A stretch of DNA of 59,510 nucleotides from CPC320 sp002684375 (lineage in GTDB: Bacteria > Pseudomonadota > Alphaproteobacteria > Rhodobacterales > Rhodobacteraceae): the NCBI GenBank assembly GCA_965662545.1, contig CBFIHZ010000023.1, forward strand, positions 1 to 59,510, read 5' to 3'. How positions within the stretch are numbered: the first letter of the stretch is position 1; every line of letters begins with the position of its first letter. The position numbers were made by a program, and so were the translations under genes. A model generated the notes under the pieces. That model did not search any database and had not been told where the DNA came from. It was given only the letters and a program-made list of their open reading frames with translations. Positions 7,276 through 16,146 of this stretch are shown here, in pieces.

Positions 7276-8607
7276 ATGACAATTGATCTCGCTGCATTCG
7301 CGGCAGAAAACGGCGTCAAATATTTTATGATTTCATTTACCGACCTCTTTGGTGGGCAACGGGCCAAACTGGTTCCGGCGCAGGCGATTGCGGATATGCA
7401 GGAAGACGGTGCCGGTTTTGCCGGCTTCGCTACCTGGCTCGATATGACCCCCGCACACCCCGATATGCTGGCGGTACCAGATCCGGCGTCGGTGATTCAA
7501 CTGCCATGGAAACCAGAAGTGGCCTGGGTGGCGGGAAATTGTGTCATGGAAGGCCAGGATGTCGCCCAAGCCCCGCGCAATGTGTTGCGCCGCTTGGTTG
7601 ATGAGGCCGCCGCTGAGGGCATGCATGTCAAAACCGGTATCGAGGCCGAGTTCTTTTTGCTCACCCCCGAAGGCGACCAAATCTCCGATCCCTTCGATAC
7701 TGCCGCCAAGCCTTGCTATGATCAGCAAGCGGTAATGCGGCGCTATGAAGTGATCCGCGAGATCTGTGACTATATGCTGGAAATGGGCTGGGGCCCTTAC
7801 CAGAATGACCATGAGGATGCCAACGGCCAGTTTGAAATGAACTGGGACTTTGCCGATACGCTGGTCACCGCCGATCGCCATAGTTTTTTCAAATTTATGA
7901 CCAAATCAGTCGCCGAAAAACACGGGCTGCGTGCCACTTTCATGCCCAAACCAATCGAAGGGTTAACCGGCAATGGTTGCCATGCGCATATCTCGGTCTG
8001 GGATGCACCCGGCGCTGCGTCTAAAGTTAATGTCTTTGCCACTGACAAAGGTGAAGGGCCAACCGGCGAGTTGGGACTGTCTGAAAAGGGAAAATATTTC
8101 CTTGGTGGCATTATGAAACACGCCAGTGCACTGGCCGCGATTACCAACCCCACGGTCAACAGCTATAAACGCATCAACGCGCCACGCACCATGTCCGGAG
8201 CCACATGGGCACCCAATACGGTCACCTGGACCGGCAATAACCGTACACATATGGTCCGCGTGCCCGGCCCGGGCCGGTTTGAATTGCGTCTGCCAGACGG
8301 CGCGGTAAACCCCTATTTGTTGCAAGCGGTGATCATCGCCGCCGGTCTAGACGGGGTACAAACCCAAGCCGACCCTGGCAAACGATGGGATATCGACATG
8401 TACGCCGAGGGCCATAAGGTACGCGGCGCCCCGAAACTCCCGCTCAATATGCTGGATGGTCTGCGGGAATACGACAAAGACAAGGGTCTGAAAGCCGCTA
8501 TGGGGAAGGAATTTTCAGATGCGTATCTCAAGATGAAACATCAAGAATGGGATTCTTTTGTGTCGCATTTCTCGCGCTGGGAAAAAGACAACACGCTGGA
8601 TATTTAA
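7276..8607 (+). CDS. gmaS: Gamma-glutamylmethylamide synthetase (glutamine synthetase type III-like)
   Basis: A 443-residue glutamine-synthetase-fold enzyme that should join methylamine to glutamate with ATP to give gamma-glutamylmethylamide. Catalytic-domain blocks are present: GIEAEFFLLTPEGDQ (metal-binding Glu), NDHEDANGQFEMNWDFADTL (second Glu pair), LTGNGCHAHISVWD (His loop) and TWTGNNRTHMVRVPGPGRFE (ATP and glutamate arginines). Length and the VNPYLLQAVIIAAGLDG tail fit GmaS/GlnT rather than GlnA type I. It is 69 bases behind mgsC with a GGGAAAGG site and is followed by a clear terminator, so it is the last gene of the methylamine operon. No N-methylglutamate dehydrogenase (mgd) genes are in the window. 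Confidence 0.87.
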   Translation: MTIDLAAFAAENGVKYFMISFTDLFGGQRAKLVPAQAIADMQEDGAGFAGFATWLDMTPAHPDMLAVPDPASVIQLPWKPEVAWVAGNCVMEGQDVAQAPRNVLRRLVDEAAAEGMHVKTGIEAEFFLLTPEGDQISDPFDTAAKPCYDQQAVMRRYEVIREICDYMLEMGWGPYQNDHEDANGQFEMNWDFADTLVTADRHSFFKFMTKSVAEKHGLRATFMPKPIEGLTGNGCHAHISVWDAPGAASKVNVFATDKGEGPTGELGLSEKGKYFLGGIMKHASALAAITNPTVNSYKRINAPRTMSGATWAPNTVTWTGNNRTHMVRVPGPGRFELRLPDGAVNPYLLQAVIIAAGLDGVQTQADPGKRWDIDMYAEGHKVRGAPKLPLNMLDGLREYDKDKGLKAAMGKEFSDAYLKMKHQEWDSFVSHFSRWEKDNTLDI

Positions 8608-8656
8608 CACAGCTCCTGCAAGCGGCCTCTGCCTTCCGGCACTAAAAGATCTACCC

Positions 8657-8687
8657 AAGAGCGCCTGACAACCTAGGGCGCTCTTTT
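8657..8687 (+). terminator. Rho-independent terminator after gmaS
   Basis: A 9-bp perfect stem (AAGAGCGCC at 8657-8665, GGCGCTCTT at 8677-8685) with an 11-base loop is followed by TT, giving four T in a row at its 3' side. It lies 50 bases after the gmaS stop and marks the end of mgsABC-gmaS. Confidence 0.75.
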
Positions 8688-8787
8688 AACTGGTAAGAAG
8701 CCTCTGAAAATCATAGCCTTGCGCGACCGACCATGAGCGGTGGTGTGCGCCTTATGGCAACACAATACAGGGGCCATTGCCAGTACG

Positions 8788-9636
8788 ATGATTGCTTTAT
8801 GTCTTGGGATTTGCGCAGCCTTTGCTTGGGGTTTGCATGATTTTTGTGTCCGCAGCGTCAGCCAATCCTCTGGGATTTTTGCCAGCCTACTAACGGTTTT
8901 GGCCAGTGGCATTATCGTCTTGACTGGCGTTGCCCTGATGTTCAGCCATCCGATGGGGATGACCGCGCTGTATTATCAGCTCAGCATCGCCTCTGGGCTC
9001 AGCTTTGCTGTCGCCGCCGTTGCACTTTATATTGCCTTTAGCATCGGACCAGTCCGTCTGGTCGCACCGATTATTGGTGCCTATCCAATCCTGTCGGTTG
9101 GTTGGAGCACGGCTGCAGGCGTGCCTTTGTCGCTGGCACAATCAGTCGCAGTGCTCAGCATCCTGACCGGCGTATCCGGGGTCGCCATCCTGTCAGATAA
9201 TGGTCAAAAAGGCTTAGACCAAAACAAAGCCATAATCTGGGCGACGACAGCAGCAGCCGCATTCGCCGCAACCTTTGGCTTTGGCCAAGCCGCTGTGGCC
9301 ACAGGTGACGAAGCCTTGAGCATGCTGATCACCAGAACCGTCGCCTTTAGCGCCGTTCTCATCATGGCTTTTCTGGGGCATCAAAAGGTTAAACCCGCCA
9401 GAGCACAGTTGCCGCTGTTAATTGGTATGGGCGGGTTGGACACACTGGCGCTTGGCTGCGTAAGCCTTGCCGGGTTATGGCCACACAGTGAATATGCCTC
9501 TGTCACTTCGTCAATTTTTGGCATGATAACGGTTATTCTGGCTTGGGCGTTTCTGAATGAGCCAATGACACGCGCCCATTGGATCTGCGTGTCATTGACA
9601 TTTTCAGGTGTTTTGGGTCTGGGCATCATGAGCTAG
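8788..9636 (+). CDS. EamA/DMT-superfamily transporter
   Basis: A hydrophobic protein of about 282 residues with roughly ten TM segments arranged as two EamA repeats. The first repeat begins MIALCLGICAAFAWGLHDF. The second contains MGGLDTLALGCVSLAGLW and ends with the typical FGMITVILAWAFLNEPMTRAHWICVSLTFSGVLGLGI. Proteins of this family export or import amino acids and other metabolites across the inner membrane; the substrate cannot be told. The open frame extends to a GTG at 8740, but ATG 8788 starts right at the first TM segment, as is usual. It stands alone between the gmaS terminator and the next operon. Confidence 0.8.
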   Translation: MIALCLGICAAFAWGLHDFCVRSVSQSSGIFASLLTVLASGIIVLTGVALMFSHPMGMTALYYQLSIASGLSFAVAAVALYIAFSIGPVRLVAPIIGAYPILSVGWSTAAGVPLSLAQSVAVLSILTGVSGVAILSDNGQKGLDQNKAIIWATTAAAAFAATFGFGQAAVATGDEALSMLITRTVAFSAVLIMAFLGHQKVKPARAQLPLLIGMGGLDTLALGCVSLAGLWPHSEYASVTSSIFGMITVILAWAFLNEPMTRAHWICVSLTFSGVLGLGIMS

Positions 9637-9765
9637 ACATCGGTTTGCCCACTGCGGACCTCACAACCGGAACCATAGCGCACACCTATAGACTGCCGAA
9701 AAAAAGCGAATTGCTCTATCGTGTTAAACCACTCTATTGTTGGCGCAATATCTAGGAAAGTCACA

Positions 9766-11001
9766 ATGCCGGCGAACGAAAACACACGTAAGAATCGCCT
9801 AGCCTTTGGGGCAGAAATTGTCACTTATGATGATGCCAGACGGGCAGCAAAGCGCCGTCTTCCCCGAATGATTTATGATTTTATCGACGGTGCTGCAGGC
9901 CGCGAGACTGCGCCTGCACGCAATCGCGCCGGTTTTGATGCGGTCAATCTGCAACCCCGCGCCTTGCGAAATGTTACCGAACGGTGCCTGAAAACCCATC
10001 TTTTGGGACAGGTTTTTGACGCTCCTTTCGGAATCGCTCCCATGGGAATGTGCGGGCTGACCTACCCCGGGGCTGACCAGATTATGGCTGATCAATGTAC
10101 CGCAAGAAACATCCCGCTTGGCCTCTCGACTGCCGCCTCGATACCCCTTGAAAATATGCGGCAACTGGCTGGGGATAACGCGTGGTTTCAGCTTTATGCC
10201 AGCGGCAGCACCGAACAGACGATGAGCTTTGTCGAGCGCGCCAAACAGGCCGGTTATCAGAAACTGATCCTGACCGTCGATGTGCCTCAGGTATCGCGCC
10301 GCGTGCGAGATCACAAAAACGGCTTTGAAGTGCCATTTCGCATCGGACCAAAGCAGTTTTTGGATTTTGCCCTGCACCCGCAATGGTCATTGTCGATGCT
10401 GTGGCACGGCATACCCGAAACCGCCAATTACAAACATCCCAACAGTGGCGGATTTGACCGCAACAGCAGTCGGGCCGGCGCCGACTGGACATTTCTCGAT
10501 CAACTGCGACAGGTCTGGAGCGGAGAACTGATTATCAAGGGCGTCACCTCAACCGAAGACGCCCGGCATATTCAAGCGGCTGGAGCCGACGCCATTTGGG
10601 TCTCGAATCATGGTGGTCGCCAATTGGACAGCGCCCCATCTTCAGTAACATTGCTGCCCCCGATCCGGGCAGCGGTGGGCCCGAACTATCCGGTAATTTT
10701 TGACAGTGGCGTACGCCATGGCGAGGACGTCATCAAAGCCTTGGCGCTCGGGGCGGATTTCGTCATGTTGGGACGTCCGGTTATGTTCGCCCTCGGTGCA
10801 GCAGGTGGGCGGGGTTTGAGGGCATATCTCGATGAGGTCACCCTAGAGATCAGCACCGCCATGGCACAGATTGGCACTTGTTCTGTGCCCGATATCACCC
10901 CGCAATGCCTTTATGGGGACACACAAATATCGCCCGCCCTTACCACAGAAAATATTGCGCTAATACCGACAGAACATCACAAGACCGGAGGTCATAGATG
11001 A
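9766..11001 (+). CDS. FMN-dependent alpha-hydroxy-acid oxidase/dehydrogenase (LldD/glycolate oxidase family)
   Basis: A 411-residue TIM-barrel flavoenzyme that oxidises an L-2-hydroxy acid to the 2-oxo acid. Family blocks are clear: RRLPRMIYDFIDGAAG near the N-terminus, FGIAPMGMCGLTYPGAD, WFQLYASGSTEQT, LIIKGVTSTEDA, the catalytic histidine and arginine in WVSNHGGRQLDSAPSS, and the FMN-phosphate loop VIFDSGVRHGEDVIKALALGADFVMLGRP. ATG 9766 has AGGAAAG six bases upstream; the frame extends to a GTG at 9721 without a good site. Its stop overlaps the start of the next gene by four bases, so it is translationally coupled to the ThDP enzyme. It resembles LldD, but the neighbours are not those of lactate use, so the substrate is open. 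Confidence 0.85.
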   Translation: MPANENTRKNRLAFGAEIVTYDDARRAAKRRLPRMIYDFIDGAAGRETAPARNRAGFDAVNLQPRALRNVTERCLKTHLLGQVFDAPFGIAPMGMCGLTYPGADQIMADQCTARNIPLGLSTAASIPLENMRQLAGDNAWFQLYASGSTEQTMSFVERAKQAGYQKLILTVDVPQVSRRVRDHKNGFEVPFRIGPKQFLDFALHPQWSLSMLWHGIPETANYKHPNSGGFDRNSSRAGADWTFLDQLRQVWSGELIIKGVTSTEDARHIQAAGADAIWVSNHGGRQLDSAPSSVTLLPPIRAAVGPNYPVIFDSGVRHGEDVIKALALGADFVMLGRPVMFALGAAGGRGLRAYLDEVTLEISTAMAQIGTCSVPDITPQCLYGDTQISPALTTENIALIPTEHHKTGGHR

Positions 11002-12728
11002 CACAGAAAACACGGTTGCGCGGCGGTGAAATCCTCGCCCGCGCGCTGAAGGAAAAAGGCGTTGATCATGTATTTACCCTTGCCGGCGGGTTCTGCAACC
11101 CAGCACTTGAGGGTTTTATGAATTGTCAGATGCCGGTGATCAACTGTCCCCATGAACAGATCGCTGGCCATCTGGCCGATGGCCACACAAGGATCACCCG
11201 CAAACCATCGGTCTGTCTGGTGGGCCCCGAAGGGTTTGCGAATGCCGTTCCGGCGATGCTTGAGGCGGGCGGCGAACGAGCGCCGGTGATTTTTGTCACC
11301 GGCTCGTCAACGCTCAAACGGCAGGGCTCGGGCGGATTTAAAGAGATCGACGATGTGGCGATTGCCGCGCCGCTGGTGAAATATTCGGTCCAGATCACCG
11401 ATGGAGAAAGAATCAGCGAATTTGTCGATCGCGCCTGGACCGCGGCCACCACCGGCTATCCGGGTCCTGTGCATATCAGCCTGCCGGTCGATTTGATGTT
11501 TTCGTCCTATGATGAGGATGCCGGTCTGGACGAGCGCCCCTTTGCCCGCGGCCCACGCCCAATCCCGCGCGCCTGGCCCGATCCCGCTGCGCTGGCGCGG
11601 GTCATGGGTCTGCTGCACAACGCCAAACGGCCCTTGATTATTGGCGGTCACGGCGTCTGGTGGTCGGGGGCAGAAAAAGCTCTTGAGACAGCAGGCAAAA
11701 ACCTGCGCCTGCCGATTTTTAACGTACCCTACCACCAAAAACTATTGGGCGAAGAATGTGAGGCCTATATGGGGCTGGCAGATTTTCACCAGTACCATCC
11801 CTCAAAAGAGGCGATTCAACAGGCCGATGTCATCATAATGATCGGCGGCCGCCTCGACAATCAGATGAATTTTGGCAACCCGCCGTTTTTTGGCGAAGAC
11901 ACCACTCTGGTTTGTGTCAATGGCAGTCATGAAGAGCTTGATTATAACCGCGCTGCCGACGAGGTGCTGTTGTCCGATCCCGGGGCGTTCCTGACAGCCT
12001 TGCTGGATGTGGGCAAAACATGGGATGCGTGGTTCGACCTGCAGCGTCAGCGTCGCGGCGACTGGGTCAAACATTGGTCAGATCATATTGCCGGAGAATC
12101 TGCAGCTGATGCCGCCGCCGGTCGCAAAATGCACCCGCTGCAACTGTCACTGGACGTACAGGCGGAATTGGGCGAAGAGGACTGGCTGATCTTTGACGGC
12201 GGCAACACGCATTTCTGGTCGGAAATTGCCGTTAATATGGCGGGCTGGAATGGTCAAAAACTGGGGGGCATCATGCATCCGGGCAATTACTCTCTGCTGG
12301 GTGTCGGGGTATCGTTCGGCATTTCGGCCAAAGCCACCCACCCCGATAAATCGGTGGTGGTGATCAGCGGGGACGGTGCCTTTCTGTCAGGGGGGCTTTC
12401 AATCGAGGCGGCGTTTCAGGAAAACCTGCCCATCGTGGTGGTGATCGATAACAACGGCGGGTTGGACTGTATCAGCCAGCAACAAGAGCGACTGTTTTCC
12501 AACGGTCAGCATTTTGCCACTGATTTTCGCGACATCCCCTTTCATTCGATGTTCGAAGGGCTTGGTGGTCACGGCGAATTGGTCGAGCGCCGTGAACAAT
12601 TGGCCCCGGCGCTGCGCCGCGCAATGGCCAGTGGTAAAACCGCCTGCGTCAATGTCAAATGCCGCGGAGTCATCAGCCCGATTGTTGCCGCCACTTCCGA
12701 CAAACGCGATAAAGCGTCGATCGAATAA
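10998..12728 (+). CDS. Thiamine-diphosphate-dependent enzyme (acetolactate synthase/oxalyl-CoA decarboxylase superfamily)
   Basis: A 576-residue three-domain ThDP enzyme. The N-terminal Pyr domain has the catalytic glutamate in NCPHEQIAGHLADGHTR (about residue 51). The middle domain has PLIIGGHGVWWSGAE. The C-terminal PP domain has the Mg-ThDP motif GDGAFLSGGLSIEAAFQENL with the NN of VVIDNNGGLD about 28 residues after GDG. Such enzymes decarboxylate 2-oxo acids or ligate/cleave acyl groups. As it is coupled to a hydroxy-acid oxidase, its substrate could be the 2-oxo acid product. I cannot separate acetolactate-synthase-like, oxalyl-CoA-decarboxylase-like and sulfopyruvate-type chemistry by eye. 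Stop and next start overlap by one base (TAATG). Confidence 0.82.
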   Translation: MTQKTRLRGGEILARALKEKGVDHVFTLAGGFCNPALEGFMNCQMPVINCPHEQIAGHLADGHTRITRKPSVCLVGPEGFANAVPAMLEAGGERAPVIFVTGSSTLKRQGSGGFKEIDDVAIAAPLVKYSVQITDGERISEFVDRAWTAATTGYPGPVHISLPVDLMFSSYDEDAGLDERPFARGPRPIPRAWPDPAALARVMGLLHNAKRPLIIGGHGVWWSGAEKALETAGKNLRLPIFNVPYHQKLLGEECEAYMGLADFHQYHPSKEAIQQADVIIMIGGRLDNQMNFGNPPFFGEDTTLVCVNGSHEELDYNRAADEVLLSDPGAFLTALLDVGKTWDAWFDLQRQRRGDWVKHWSDHIAGESAADAAAGRKMHPLQLSLDVQAELGEEDWLIFDGGNTHFWSEIAVNMAGWNGQKLGGIMHPGNYSLLGVGVSFGISAKATHPDKSVVVISGDGAFLSGGLSIEAAFQENLPIVVVIDNNGGLDCISQQQERLFSNGQHFATDFRDIPFHSMFEGLGGHGELVERREQLAPALRRAMASGKTACVNVKCRGVISPIVAATSDKRDKASIE

Positions 12729-13078
12729 TGGCAGTTGTCTCCTCTCACACGCTGAACGGCGTTGACGGCACCCATGCGGGCGGCATTGCCGTCAGCCTGC
12801 GTAATCTGAACACCGGCGAGACGCTGTTTGACACCGCAATGGACGACGGCGGTCGTCTGGTTCAGGACATCGCCGAAGATCTGATCGATCCGGCGGCAAA
12901 ATACGAGCTGGTGTTTGGAACCGGTGCCTATTGGCAGGCCAGAGATATCACACGCAGCGGCGCGCAGATAATGGACGAGGTCGTGGTGCGGTTTGCCATG
13001 CCCAACGCCGCAGCACGCTATCATATACCGGTGATCCTTTCACCAAATTCATATTCAATTTGGTGGTCAGGAGAGTAA
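12728..13078 (+). CDS. Transthyretin-like/5-hydroxyisourate hydrolase family protein with altered C-terminus
   Basis: A 116-residue transthyretin-fold protein. HIUase active-site positions are recognisable: His in VSSHTLNGVDG (about residue 7), Arg in DDGGRLVQD, and His in ARYHIPVILSPNSYS. The family's C-terminal signature YRGS, which closes the active-site channel in HIUases, is missing; the protein ends SYSIWWSGE. No other purine-degradation gene (allantoin, urate oxidase, OHCU decarboxylase) is nearby. It is coupled to the ThDP gene upstream (one-base overlap) and abuts the DmdA-like gene (stop TAA, then ATG with no gap). A ring-opening hydrolase acting on a different substrate in this operon is a reasonable inference; genuine HIUase is the alternative. 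Confidence 0.75.
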   Translation: MAVVSSHTLNGVDGTHAGGIAVSLRNLNTGETLFDTAMDDGGRLVQDIAEDLIDPAAKYELVFGTGAYWQARDITRSGAQIMDEVVVRFAMPNAAARYHIPVILSPNSYSIWWSGE

Positions 13079-14191
13079 ATGGCTGACGGTCTTAATATGT
13101 CGCGCCGTATTAGGCGCACCCCTTATACGGACCGGGTGGAAGCTGCAGGCGTTCGGGGGTTTTCGGTGGTCAACCACATGCTTCTGCCCAAGGCCTTTCA
13201 GCCCAGCGTTGAAGATGATTACTGGCATCTGTGCGACCATGTTCAGATGTGGGACGTCTCGTGTCAAAGACAGGTTGAAATTGAAGGGCCGGATGCCGAG
13301 CAGCTGGTCCAGTGGATGACACCCCGCGCCATTGCCAAGGCCAAACCAGGCGATTGTTTATATGTGCCCATCACCGATACCAACGGCGGGATCATCAATG
13401 ATCCGGTGCTGTTGAAACTGACCGATGACAAATTCTGGCTGTCGATCGCCGATAGTGATGTGCTGTTGTATGCCAAGGGGCTGGCGATTGGCGCCGGACT
13501 GGATGTGACGATCTGCGAACCTGACGTGTCACCGCTAGCGGTGCAGGGACCAAAAGCAGAAGATCTATTGGCAGAGTTGTTTGGCGACGGTATTCGCGAT
13601 GTCGGGTTTTTCAAATACGGCTGGTTTGATTTTCAGGGCACGCCGCAACTGGTTGCGCGCTCGGGCTATTCCCGCCAGGGCGGGTTTGAGATTTATCTCA
13701 ACGGCGCCAGATTTGGCCCCGCACTGTGGGATGCGGTCTGGCAAGCCGGTGAAAGACATAATATCACTCCCGGGTGCCCCAACCTGATTGAACGTATCGA
13801 GGGCGGGCTGTTTTCATACGGCAATGAGATGACCCGCGAGACCAATCCGCTGGAATTTGGCCTTGGTAAATTTTGCACCCTCGACGGGTCAATTGATTTT
13901 ATCGGCCGTGAGGCCCTGCAAAAAGTCGCACGTGACGGCGTGGCCCGCGAAATCCGCGGCGTGATGTTTGACGGGCCCGCCTGCCCGACCTGTGCGATCC
14001 CATGGCCAGTGATGGTTGGCGCGTATCAGGTCGGCCAGATCACCTCGGGCATCTGGTCCCCACGTTTGCAACGCAATATCGGCCTGTCGCTGATCGACCG
14101 CGCGCATTGGGATATCGGCACCCCGGTTGAGGTGCAATATCATGACGGCAGTCGACGGGCCGGTGCGTTGAGCGCCCTACCATTTGCATGA
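13079..14191 (+). CDS. dmdA: DmdA-type THF-dependent demethylase (DMSP demethylase/GcvT family)
   Basis: A 370-residue GcvT-fold aminomethyltransferase-like protein. It matches what I remember of DmdA along most of its length: SRRIRRTPYTDRVEAAGV, NHMLLPKAF, DVSCQRQVEIEGPDA, EPDVSPLAVQGPKAEDLL, VARSGYSRQGGFEIYLNG, GCPNLIERIEGGLFSYGNEM. DmdA moves a methyl group from dimethylsulfoniopropionate to tetrahydrofolate in marine bacteria. Paralogues with other methyl donors exist, and the neighbours here (hydroxy-acid oxidase, ThDP enzyme, HIUase-like) are not the usual DMSP set, so the methyl donor is uncertain. The start directly follows the preceding stop, and AGGAGAG gives the ribosome site. The stop faces the LysE gene three bases away. 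Confidence 0.75.
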   Translation: MADGLNMSRRIRRTPYTDRVEAAGVRGFSVVNHMLLPKAFQPSVEDDYWHLCDHVQMWDVSCQRQVEIEGPDAEQLVQWMTPRAIAKAKPGDCLYVPITDTNGGIINDPVLLKLTDDKFWLSIADSDVLLYAKGLAIGAGLDVTICEPDVSPLAVQGPKAEDLLAELFGDGIRDVGFFKYGWFDFQGTPQLVARSGYSRQGGFEIYLNGARFGPALWDAVWQAGERHNITPGCPNLIERIEGGLFSYGNEMTRETNPLEFGLGKFCTLDGSIDFIGREALQKVARDGVAREIRGVMFDGPACPTCAIPWPVMVGAYQVGQITSGIWSPRLQRNIGLSLIDRAHWDIGTPVEVQYHDGSRRAGALSALPFA

Positions 14192-14194
14192 CCC

Positions 14195-14848
14195 TCACGG
14201 CCTTGAAAGTAACAATTTCAGACCTGCAAAGGTGAAAAATACCCCCAAAGTCGCCTGAATACCGCGCCGAGCCCACAAATAGAGGCTCGACATAACGGGT
14301 GTCGAAAATACCAGCGCATATGTCAGATGCACCGCAATCGACAGACCGAAACAGCCAAAAACGATCGCCAAACCTACCCAGAGCGGGGCTTCGGGCGGTA
14401 AGCCAAGCGCTATAATTGCCACCCAAGCCAAGACCGCTTTGGGGTTGGTCATATGCACTGTATATCCCCGAACCGCGTATCCCAAGGGCGTTCGCCTGCC
14501 GCCTACAAGGGCTTTAAGCGTAAGATCAGATCGCGGCGCTGCAGATTTAAACGCATTATATGCCAGCCAAAACAAATATATCCCACCGATAATTTTGATG
14601 GTCGTCAACGCATGAGCATAGGTCATCAATAGTGCCGACAAACCGAACGCAGTTAGCAATGCCCATGTCAAAGATCCAAAAGAAATTCCCAACGCGAGAG
14701 CCATTCCCGCTTTGCGCCCAACACTCATCAAGGTACTGATCAGGGCCAGAACATTTGGCCCCGGGCTGGCAATCGCGAGCAAAAAAGCCGCGTAAGACAA
14801 CCCGATACCGGACAGATACGCAGGCAGATACTGTATAAAATCAGTCAT
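14195..14848 (-). CDS. LysE/RhtB-family amino-acid exporter
   Basis: A 217-residue membrane protein with about six TM segments. The LysE signature is present near the N-terminus: FLLAIASPGPNVLALISTLM, followed by GRKAGMALALGISFGSLTWAL. The C-terminal half has MTNPKAVLAWVAIIALG. These proteins export amino acids or related metabolites. The gene converges on the dmdA-like gene, with only three bases between the stops, and lies on the same strand as the LysR gene at 14947-15852, which may control it. Export of a surplus amino acid made by the neighbouring operon is an inference only. Confidence 0.85.
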   Translation of the reverse strand: MTDFIQYLPAYLSGIGLSYAAFLLAIASPGPNVLALISTLMSVGRKAGMALALGISFGSLTWALLTAFGLSALLMTYAHALTTIKIIGGIYLFWLAYNAFKSAAPRSDLTLKALVGGRRTPLGYAVRGYTVHMTNPKAVLAWVAIIALGLPPEAPLWVGLAIVFGCFGLSIAVHLTYALVFSTPVMSSLYLWARRGIQATLGVFFTFAGLKLLLSRP

Positions 14849-14946
14849 GATAAAGTTCCGAATGGATAAAGAAAAATCAACCTCGGGACTTATAGCACAA
14901 ACGCCCCCTTTTATACCTAGGCGTGCATTATATTTTTCATAAACGC

Positions 14947-15852
14947 TTAATGCGATTTTTCCAAACGCTCAAACCGATCGATCAGCACATCCGTCAGCGC
15001 CCGTGCTTCCATGGACAGGCTGTCCTGACCCCGTGTCACAATCGCGATATGATATTTCAGACGCTGCACAATCGGGCGCGACACCACACCCCCCATACCG
15101 CAGGCCATGCCCGCCGAAATGAAATCAACCACCGCCAAGGCACCGGTTTCGCGCACCAATGCCGCCGCAACCGGCATATTGGCCGCTGACAGCCGCGACC
15201 GCTGGCGCAGTTTATCGGCCAGTGCCGGCTCCATTTCCAGCATCCCGTCCGGGACGGTTTCGCCAAAGGTGATAAACTGTTCTGTGGCGCTGATATCTTC
15301 AAGGTCAATCGCCCCGTCACCGCCATCCAGCGCATGGCCTTCGGGCACCAGACAGACGTAAGGCAACGTGGTTTGATACAAGGTCTCAACCCCGTCATAG
15401 GGCGGTTGACGCCCGACAATCCCGATATCAAGCTGTTGCATCTGTACCGCATCAATAATCGCCGGCGTATTGCGCACGTACACCATGATGCGCACATCAT
15501 CATAGGCGCGGTAAATCTGCGCCACCGCGCTGGGCATCTCGATGGTCGACAGCGACGGGATCACCCCAACCGAAATTGTGCCGCTTGAGGTTGATCTGAT
15601 CGTGTCGGCCAGCGCTTCCAGTTTGTCGACACCGATAAACATCCCCTCGACACCCTGATAAAACCGCCGGGCTTCGACCGTGGTCACCAGACCGCGCCCG
15701 GCGCGCACAAACAGCGCAAACCCGACCGAGCGTTCAAGATCAGATATTAACCGGCTGACGCTGGGCTGCGAGATATGCATCAGTTTCGCCGCTGCCGTGA
15801 TCGAGCCCGAGCGCATGGTGGCGCGGAAAGCTTCCAATTGTCTTTGGTTCAT
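14947..15852 (-). CDS. LysR-family transcriptional regulator
   Basis: A 301-residue LysR-type regulator with an N-terminal winged HTH (MNQRQLEAFRATMRSGSITA then AAKLMHISQPSVSRLISDLE) and a periplasmic-binding-like effector domain (TISVGVIPSLSTIEMPS onward). I start it at ATG 15852, which has AGGA seven bases upstream and the canonical LysR N-terminus; the frame extends 21 codons further up without a good site. It lies 98 bases upstream of lysE on the same strand, so it could share a transcript with it. Its targets may be lysE and the convergent dmdA operon, but no diagnostic T-N11-A site could be fixed. Confidence 0.85.
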   Translation of the reverse strand: MNQRQLEAFRATMRSGSITAAAKLMHISQPSVSRLISDLERSVGFALFVRAGRGLVTTVEARRFYQGVEGMFIGVDKLEALADTIRSTSSGTISVGVIPSLSTIEMPSAVAQIYRAYDDVRIMVYVRNTPAIIDAVQMQQLDIGIVGRQPPYDGVETLYQTTLPYVCLVPEGHALDGGDGAIDLEDISATEQFITFGETVPDGMLEMEPALADKLRQRSRLSAANMPVAAALVRETGALAVVDFISAGMACGMGGVVSRPIVQRLKYHIAIVTRGQDSLSMEARALTDVLIDRFERLEKSH

Positions 15853-16146
15853 GACAGTCCTGCTTTTTGTATTCGGATATTCATCAATATGGATAAAATC
15901 ATGCATAAAACACATGGATAATACAATCCACTATTTAGACCTGTCCCTGAAATCCCGCGCTAGCGTACTTTTGCCTTTGATAAATCCGCACCCACACACT
16001 CTTTTAAAATCGCGCAAAAGTTGTTAAGGGCCTAAGAAATGCGTTTCTAAAAATTAATTTTACGCTTGCTACCCCGCAGCACCCCCCGCGCTTTTACCCC
16101 CAAACCCATGCGGTGCGGATCAGATTACTTTAGGGCTACTGATATA

